Part shown: positions 58,120-64,000 of the stretch, piece after piece
Layout of the letters: the number at the start of each line of letters is the position of its first letter
Numbering within the stretch: the first letter of the stretch is position 1
DNA from: Diphasiastrum complanatum
Lineage: Eukaryota; Streptophyta; Lycopodiopsida; Lycopodiales; Lycopodiaceae
Assembly (NCBI GenBank): GCA_029204225.1
Contig: CM055107.1
Location: 13,117,408 to 13,181,407 of the forward strand
Reading direction: 5' to 3'
DNA length: 64,000 bases
Made by a program: the position numbers and the translations under genes
The notes under the pieces: generated by a model
The model's database searches: none
What the model saw: only the letters and a program-made list of their open reading frames with translations
What the model was told of the DNA's origin: nothing

Positions 58120-58393
58120 CTTTAATAATATCAATTGCAAGAAAGAATTAAAAGAAGATGGTTATGTTTCTACAGTACGAACTAGAAATGTTTCTGCTGA
58201 ATATTTTGTTGGTGTTGAATCTTTTGGAAAGTGTAAGGCAATTAAAGTTGTTGTAGCATATAAAGAGGCAATTAAAGCTGCCACAATGGAAAATGTGATT
58301 GATTGTCTGTATTTCAAAGAAGATGCTGATTTTTGGAATAACATGGATGGGAAAATTGCTATGGAAGATGAAATGAAAAAAATATCAAAATAA
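58120..58393 (+). other. Unassigned open block between Copia scraps
   Basis: The plus strand is open through KELKEDGYVSTVRTRNVSAE, AIKVVVAYKEAIKAATMENV and ADFWNNMDGKIAMEDEMKKI to a stop. The last part resembles the WxxAMDEEI...KN block that opens Copia RT, but only loosely. It lies opposite in orientation to the neighbouring Copia scraps, so it would be a separate insertion. Confidence 0.25.
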
Positions 58394-58602
58394 ATTAGAT
58401 TCTATCTTTTCTGTTGTTGCACGCTCCCATCATGACAGTCAACAAATCCACCTCAGAAATAATTTCCCCAACTACAACTCTTCCTTTAATTCTTTCACCT
58501 TGGTGATCAAAGATGTCACAACTTCATGCTCGCCCATTCTAACAATCATAAGTTTTTGCTTCAACATCATAACACGGGCTGTGTTTATAGGACACTTCTG
58601 AC

Positions 58603-58941
58603 TCATAAAGTGTCCTCAATGTATTCCATGCCTGTGTAGGAGTAGTAGATGAAGCAATATGAGGTAATGTGATCGGTTATTGACATGTTGATCATGCCCA
58701 CCAATGCTCGGGTGGCCCTTTTGTCGTAGTCTACTTGGAGTCGTTCTACTTCTTCAATACTTCTCTTCTCCAATTCGGAAGAGTCAGGTCCAATTTCAGG
58801 TCTTTTCTCTTCCCCTGTGACAAGTTGCCATGAGTCTAGCATCATGAGGAGATTTGTCATTTTGAATTTCCACACGAGATAATTCTTTCCATTCAATTTG
58901 CTATTTTCTGGTAATAGCAATGCCAAATCTTTGTCACTCAT
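58603..58941 (-). pseudogene. Copia gag scrap
   Basis: The minus frame starts MSDKDLALLLPENSKLNGKN, then YLVWKFKMTNLLMMLDSWQLV and YDKRATRALVGMINMSITDH, a UBN2-type gag start with the usual KLxGxNYxxWKxKM core. It breaks after about 95 codons. No LTR or primer site is seen. Confidence 0.75.
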
Positions 58942-61549
58942 TGTGAAGCATGTATGAAAAGGACCAACTTTGCTTTTTATGACACTTGAAACGAAGCTAC
59001 TGTTTGAAAGATGCGCGTCCCCACAGATTTGCTCGAGAAGTGGTCACAGATTTTAAAAATGCTCAAAATTTTGATCCAAAACACTTCCAAAGCTGAAATT
59101 GATCTCATCGTTGCATCCGGAACGTCGTGCTATAAATGAAAATTTTTAGCATCTAGTCCTCTTTTGAATTTTGGGTACTTTTACACAAGGATCAAGTCTT
59201 GAGGCCAAAGTCCACTTGGACACTCTCAAAATGAAATTTTTTAATGAAGTTCTTAGTCTTCATAACTTCAAATGAAAAAGTCTATAGTTCTCATAAACTT
59301 CAAAACCCTTCACAAGATAATATAGAAATATTCACCATAGAAGCCATGAGCAGCCATGTGGCAACGATAAAAAAAAAGTCAACAACAACCAATGGATGTC
59401 AACTTTGAAAACTCAATAGCTGAGATTGTTGAGCTGTGAACCACTATGTGTATGGAAGAGGATCACACTTAGAGACACCACATGCTTTGGAGCTCCATCT
59501 CCATCACCATAAGCTTTCAATGGAGAAGCACATTCAACTCCATGAAAAACCAAATAAGCTCAAACAAGCACCTCAAGCCTTGCAAATAGGATCAATGGAT
59601 TCTCCTCAAAATTGCTAACATGTTCATACAAACAAATTTTGAATTGGTGCATTTGTACTCAGCACAATCATCAAATGAAGTTCATGGCAGCCATAGCCAA
59701 GCTTCCAAGTTTTGAGAAGCTATGGATCTTTCTCTACTTGAGCAACCGTTTGCTATGAGCTTCCAGCTGTAGAAGAGCCCTACCAAGGTCGTTCTTAAGA
59801 TTCACAAAGCTTTGAGAAAGATGCCCTAAGCATGAAGAACCATTCAATGGAAATTTTAAGCCATTTTTGACCACCATAGCCACAAAAGCTTCAAGTTTTC
59901 ATTAAAAAAAACTCACTTTAGGAGCATTTCTTTATCAAAATGGGTCATGTCACATATCTACGGACTTCTCACACCTCAAATTAAGTTGTGTGCTCAAATT
60001 AGCCTTTTTGTGCACTAGGAGGAAGCAATGTGCAAAAATCAGATTTTACATGAAACTTTTTCGGAAATGAAAAAGTTTTGAGTTAAACTGGGGGTGAAAA
60101 TGGACTATCTCCAAACATAAACATACTATAGGAGCACTTTTTATCTACTTTTGCAAGATCCACTTAGTCTTCACAATAAGTGAGCCAAATACAAGAAAAT
60201 GACATCACAAGTTGCAAAGAGGGTAAATGAGAAAATGGCCTTTCGCGCTCACATATAATTTGCTCTTAGCCACTTATGGTCTAAATGAGCTTGTAACAAC
60301 TAGGGAATCTGGATCTACTCTTGTGCTCCAAAGGCTAGGATTATAGTCTATCCTACAATCACGATAACAAGTTATGAAAATCAACCATGACATGGTGACA
60401 TAATGACGTCACTTACTCCTCATGTCCATAGCTCTAGCAAATAGCTTATTAACAAGTTCCACATACAATCTCATGTTGCATGTCGCCCTTCACTCATGGA
60501 AAAGATTATGGATGGCTTGCTCTCTAGCCTATGTCATTTTGGGATGAGTGGGTCACATGCAAAGAGGTCCTTACCGTGCACTAATGCTTCTTGGTATTAT
60601 CAACCCATGGGATCACGGAGAATGAAAAATTGAACTTGGGTGGGCAAGCCAGAAACTCAAGCTTGATACACCAACTCATCATGTGTGGAAAGATTACCTT
60701 GCGACAATGGAGATCCAATTTCCAATCCAATATGTGTGACAAATAGGAACATCTAGGAACTTTTGGACTTCAAAATTAGATAAACCTATAAATGTGGGCA
60801 TACAATGTTATGTTGATATTATTAAATTGTTGTGCCAAGCAACCCCTTTTATTTTTCAAAAGAAGTTGAAATTGGATGAGGGATGTAAATGCCACAGCCC
60901 CTATATGTCTCCTTCTCTAATCATGTTATAAGGATGAGCCAAGGCCCACATCATTAATTTCCTTAGTTCTGAACTATGATGAAGGCGCATTCCTTAGCAA
61001 GCAAGGGACGGTTAAGAGTAGCACCAATCTTATGACCTTATTGCTCCTGATCAAGCAAATCAGTCTTCTGATTATATAACCCCATTATCAATTATCCGAG
61101 AATGATGCACTCAAATCTTCATTTCCTCCATATCACTCCTACATCTACACCTATTTTTACCTCTACCTTTGGGATTGAAGCTGTGGAGAGCTACAATGAT
61201 GTAACTATGGAGTACTGACGGCCCATTTTGGTCATTCCATGCTGCTGCCTTTGCTTTCACATTCCTGTTTGTGGCTAACATGCTCAACACTCCACCATCA
61301 TACCAGAGTTTGAGGATATTGGGCAGCTCTGAAATTGGTTGCTTCAGCCCAGATATGGGTGATGTGGGGGTCATTGCCCCCTCTCTTTGTGCTTGCTCAC
61401 CTCCACCCCACCTTTCCGCAAGAGCTGCAGTTCTTCCAAATTTCTGCAGCACACAAAATCTGGGAAGGCAGAAGATCATATTCGCCAAAATTTGGAAACC
61501 CACTTCCCATTTTCTTATAAACTTTGGATATGCAGTAGTCTGCGCAAAA
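58942..61549. other. Long gene-free stretch
   Basis: About 2.6 kb without a supportable gene or transposon protein. Short frames occur on both strands. Its right end (61111-61549) may include the 5' UTR or upstream coding of the DEG1-like gene, since the frame of that exon is open from 61280. Confidence 0.4.
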
Positions 61550-62360
61550 ATGAAGTGCAAAAGATTGAGAGGAGCTGATTTTTTGGGCAGTAGCAAGGGC
61601 CTCTGCAGCACCAGAAGCAGCAAAATTGGAGCATTTTTGGAGCAGGATCAGATCACAGTTGTCGATTGTGAAATAGAGACGCTTGATGGCAGAGAGAATG
61701 AGAGCCCAAACACCGATAGAGGGTCAATCTGTGGCGCGACTGCTGCACAGAGGGATTATGGTTCTTATTCAGAACTGGGCAGTTCTGATGTTCAACACAG
61801 CCAAAGTAGAATTTGCATTCTGCAGCGCTTTCTTAATCATTGTCTCAGAAAAACTCTCTCTTTGAGAACAAAGCGTTTTTATAGCAGAGCTAGAACCGAT
61901 TATTTGGAAAAATTATTGCCTGCAGTGGGTTGGAAAGTTTCAATGAGCTTGCTAGTAAGCGCTGCTTCAATTGTGATTGCGGTGAGCATTGTGCTATCTG
62001 GGGTTGATGCACATGCAGTTGTAGGTGCCCCTACCAAAAAATTGCAAAAATTGCAGCGAGATGAGCTTGCTACAGTGCAGCTATTTAAAGAAAACACACC
62101 ATCTGTCGTTTACATCACTAATCTCGCAGTACGGTGGGTTGTTTAGATCCTCTTTGTAAAGAAGAGCGTGCTTAATTGAATATGTTTGTCGGAAAATTGT
62201 TTGCAGCAATGAGCATGACTTGTTGAGATTTGTGCAGACGAGACGCCTTTACATTAGACGTCATGGAAGTTCCTCAAGGATCAGGATCGGGTTTCGTATG
62301 GGACACGGATGGCCATATTGTGACGAACTACCATGTCATTAGAGGTGCTTCTGATCTAAG
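61550..62360 (+). CDS. DEG1-like chloroplast serine protease, first two exons
   Basis: Exon 1 61550-62133 (ends GTACG|GTGGGT) and exon 2 62238-62360 (after TTGTGCAG, ends CTAAG|GTTGCT), phases compatible. Residues 1-129 form a serine- and basic-rich plastid transit region, and 132-155 a hydrophobic thylakoid transfer domain ending in AHA (likely lumenal cleavage near 156). Then LQRDELATVQLFKENTPSVV (168-187) and YITNLAVR lead to the protease domain GSGSGFVWDTDGHIVTNYHV, with catalytic His at about residue 227. Aspartate, serine and PDZ parts would lie in later exons not found in the window. DEG1/DegP1 degrades damaged thylakoid lumen proteins and helps photosystem II repair. The start is uncertain: an in-frame ATG at 61280 would add 90 residues. 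Gypsy sequence follows in intron 2. Confidence 0.85.
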
Positions 62361-62644
62361 GTTGCTATGAAACACTCTTGTTCTGCTTCAGAAATGTTAC
62401 ATGGCCTCATTGGGATTTCTGCTTTTTGATTGCTACCACAACAGACCAACAGAACTGTGTTGCGTTCATTATAGATTGTTTACCTAAGTCTCTACGGTTC
62501 CAATCCTCAAGCAAGCAGACTTTGTTTATATTTCTGCTTTTGCATGTAATCAGCTTAGATCTTTCTTGACTGAACCTTCCTATAGGGTACTTAGTTAAGA
62601 GTGAGCACATAAGCATCCAAGTACCAATACACAGTCGAGAAGAT
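62361..62644 (+). other. Start of intron 2 of DEG1-like gene
   Basis: No motif is seen before Gypsy-derived sequence begins near 62645. Confidence 0.5.
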
Positions 62645-63290
62645 TGACGGAAAGGGTACGGAGATTTGGGGCATGAGGGTTGTGAGTATGCCCTTAACTA
62701 TTCAGAGTTATTATGAGGAGTTGGATTTTGAGATGACTCGTTTGGCACGCTTTGATGTCATTCTGGAGATGTGTTGGCATGCGATGCGGAAACCTTACAT
62801 AGCCTGGGATACTCACGTGTATGAGTTTAGCATGGTGGTAAGCTTCATTCTATTCGTGGTGAGCACGATGTGCCTCTAGGGCCACTGGTCTCAGCTACGC
62901 AATTGTGTAAGGCAAGCTGATAAAGTATGTATGTTTGTTTTATGTTGGATATGACTACTAGTACTAGTGAGAGTAGCATGTAGCAGGTGTAAGACAATAC
63001 TTCAGCTAACCTAGTGAAATTAGGATGTGTTTATTGATGATTTGCCATATGCATTACCACCTATAGAAAGAGGTGGTAGTGAGCATAAGATTGAACTTAT
63101 TATTGGATCTTGTCCTATAAATAGACCACCTTATAGAATGAGTTTGAGAGAGGAAGAGGAGGTGAGGAAGATTCTAGAGGATTATCTTGCACATGGGCAG
63201 ATCAGACCTAGCTTCTCACCTTTTGCCTTGCTTATCATTTGGGTAAAAAGAAAAGATGGGTCTTGGGTTGCCGTTGACAAGATGCGTGTC
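62645..63290 (+). mobile_element. Gypsy protease-to-RT remnant
   Basis: Plus strand. Protease end at 62650-62900: WGMRVVSMPLTIQSYYEELD, TRLARFDVILEMCWHAMRKP and YIAWDTHVYEF, then a frameshift into VPLGPLVSATQLCK. RT start at 63027-63290: DDLPYALPPIERGGSEHKIE, NRPPYRMSLREEEEV, QIRPSFSPFALLI and WVKRKDGSW, the usual Gypsy SDLPxGLPPxR...PYRMSPxE blocks. It then stops near 63290 before the RT palm. Confidence 0.85.
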
Positions 63291-63329
63291 CCGTCGACTG
63301 CCTCGTCACAAGTGCAATTGGTGTCGACT

Positions 63330-63560
63330 AACTGGACCCACAATACAGAGACACAATGAGTTTACTTATATTCTAACTAATTCACACGTGGTGAAGAAGC
63401 TTCACTTAGCTACTGTTCCTTTTGATTTCCGATATATAGTTGAGATGCCAAGTGGTAAGGGAACAAAAGTTTGGGATGAGAGAGTTTCTCGGGTGTCTTT
63501 GTCTATTCGGGTGTATGCTGAGAAGTTCGACTTTGAGATCACTGAATTGGCTGCTGCCCT
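63330..63560 (+). mobile_element. Second Gypsy protease remnant
   Basis: The plus frame has NSHVVKKLHLATVPFDFRYI, PSGKGTKVWDERV and RVYAEKFDFEITELA, homologous to the start of the protease region just upstream (KGTEIWGMRVVSMPLTIQSY...DFEMTRLA) but clearly diverged. It belongs to a different copy or subfamily placed in the same direction. It ends by 63560. Confidence 0.6.
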
Positions 63561-64000
63561 ATTTTTCAGATTTGCTCCTTTGTAGGAGGGCGCCCATCTA
63601 CAAGCAATTTTTATCTTCTGATTTGGCTGAAAAATCAGCACCCTTGCTGATTTTACAAAGTGAAGATCCGCTTCTTTTTGCTTGTTTCTAGGTGTGGAAG
63701 AAGGCGCTAACTTTTTGTGATGATCCGATCACATTCCGAGGCTGAAAATTGGATAACATATTACCATTTGTAGGGTGTTTGCAACAGCCCTATCCGTGTG
63801 TGTATTGTTCACACTTTTTTGGCAAGAAAGAAGGGTTCCGGAAAAAGCTTTGTTGGAGGCTAACCTAATTCTTTGCTTGCTGGTTTTTTGAGTTTGTAAT
63901 GCAATTTCAAGGCTGAAATTTTCAGCACACAAGGCTTGTAGGAGGGCAACTTCCTACATCCATCTAATGTGTGGTTTCAACACATTCCGGTGCTGATTTT
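63561..64000. other. Window end, no gene seen
   Basis: No gene is recognised. Words such as GGAGGGC and GGCTGAAA-TT recur, possibly LTR sequence of the Gypsy remnants. The next exon of the DEG1-like gene was not found before the window ends. Confidence 0.4.

Noticed and set aside
61111-61623. 170-codon minus-strand frame
   Set aside because: It is antisense to the DEG1-like first exon and its open upstream region and has no recognised motif.

Overview
The window is nuclear DNA of a land plant, most likely a seed plant with a large, repeat-rich genome; a gymnosperm would fit but is not proven. The evidence is a plant tetraspanin with the GCCKPP signature, a dirigent protein, a chloroplast DEG1-type protease with a thylakoid transfer domain, a plant TLC-domain protein with a 6.7 kb transposon-filled intron, and Copia, Gypsy, CACTA and Helitron-type remnants over most of the rest. 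Nothing prokaryotic was seen.

Layout. 1-3170: gene-poor DNA, a Copia protease scrap, and a decayed plus-strand Gypsy pol. 3170-7252 (minus): remains of a multi-exon gene of unknown family with a DGNHR motif resembling ParB/sulfiredoxin-type folds; several stops and frameshifts make it a pseudogene. 8228-12386 (minus): decayed Copia. 13636-15140 (plus): a Copia gag scrap, then a CACTA (En/Spm) TNP2 transposase remnant carrying a nearly perfect 440 bp tandem duplication. 18658-19576 (plus): intact two-exon tetraspanin gene. 22888-23930 (minus): PIF1-like helicase remnant of Helitron type. 24122-35425 (plus): a Copia element whose 5' part is tandemly duplicated, interrupted at 26543-32379 by a complete minus-strand Copia with 678/679 bp LTRs and a 5 bp target duplication. 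The host Copia also has an 829 bp internal tandem duplication. 35991-37640 (minus): fragment of a Copia related to the inserted element. 37884-39218: long CT arrays and several strong hairpins.

40476-48491 (plus): a five-exon TLC-domain gene with all exon phases intact; its first intron holds Gypsy fragments, a GA array and a 256 bp direct repeat. 49799-50242: an orphan LTR. 51013-53133 (minus): a deleted Copia. 53289-53576 (plus): a SWIM zinc-finger fragment. 55168-55740 (minus): intact single-exon dirigent gene with a TATA box and CA/CT microsatellite directly upstream. 57082-58941: Copia scraps. 61550-62360 (plus): first two exons of a DEG1-like protease gene; Gypsy protease and reverse-transcriptase remnants follow where the next intron should be.

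The live host genes (tetraspanin, TLC, dirigent, DEG1-like) are not an operon and have no visible joint pathway; they are islands in a nested transposon landscape. The least explained object is the DGNHR-motif pseudogene.
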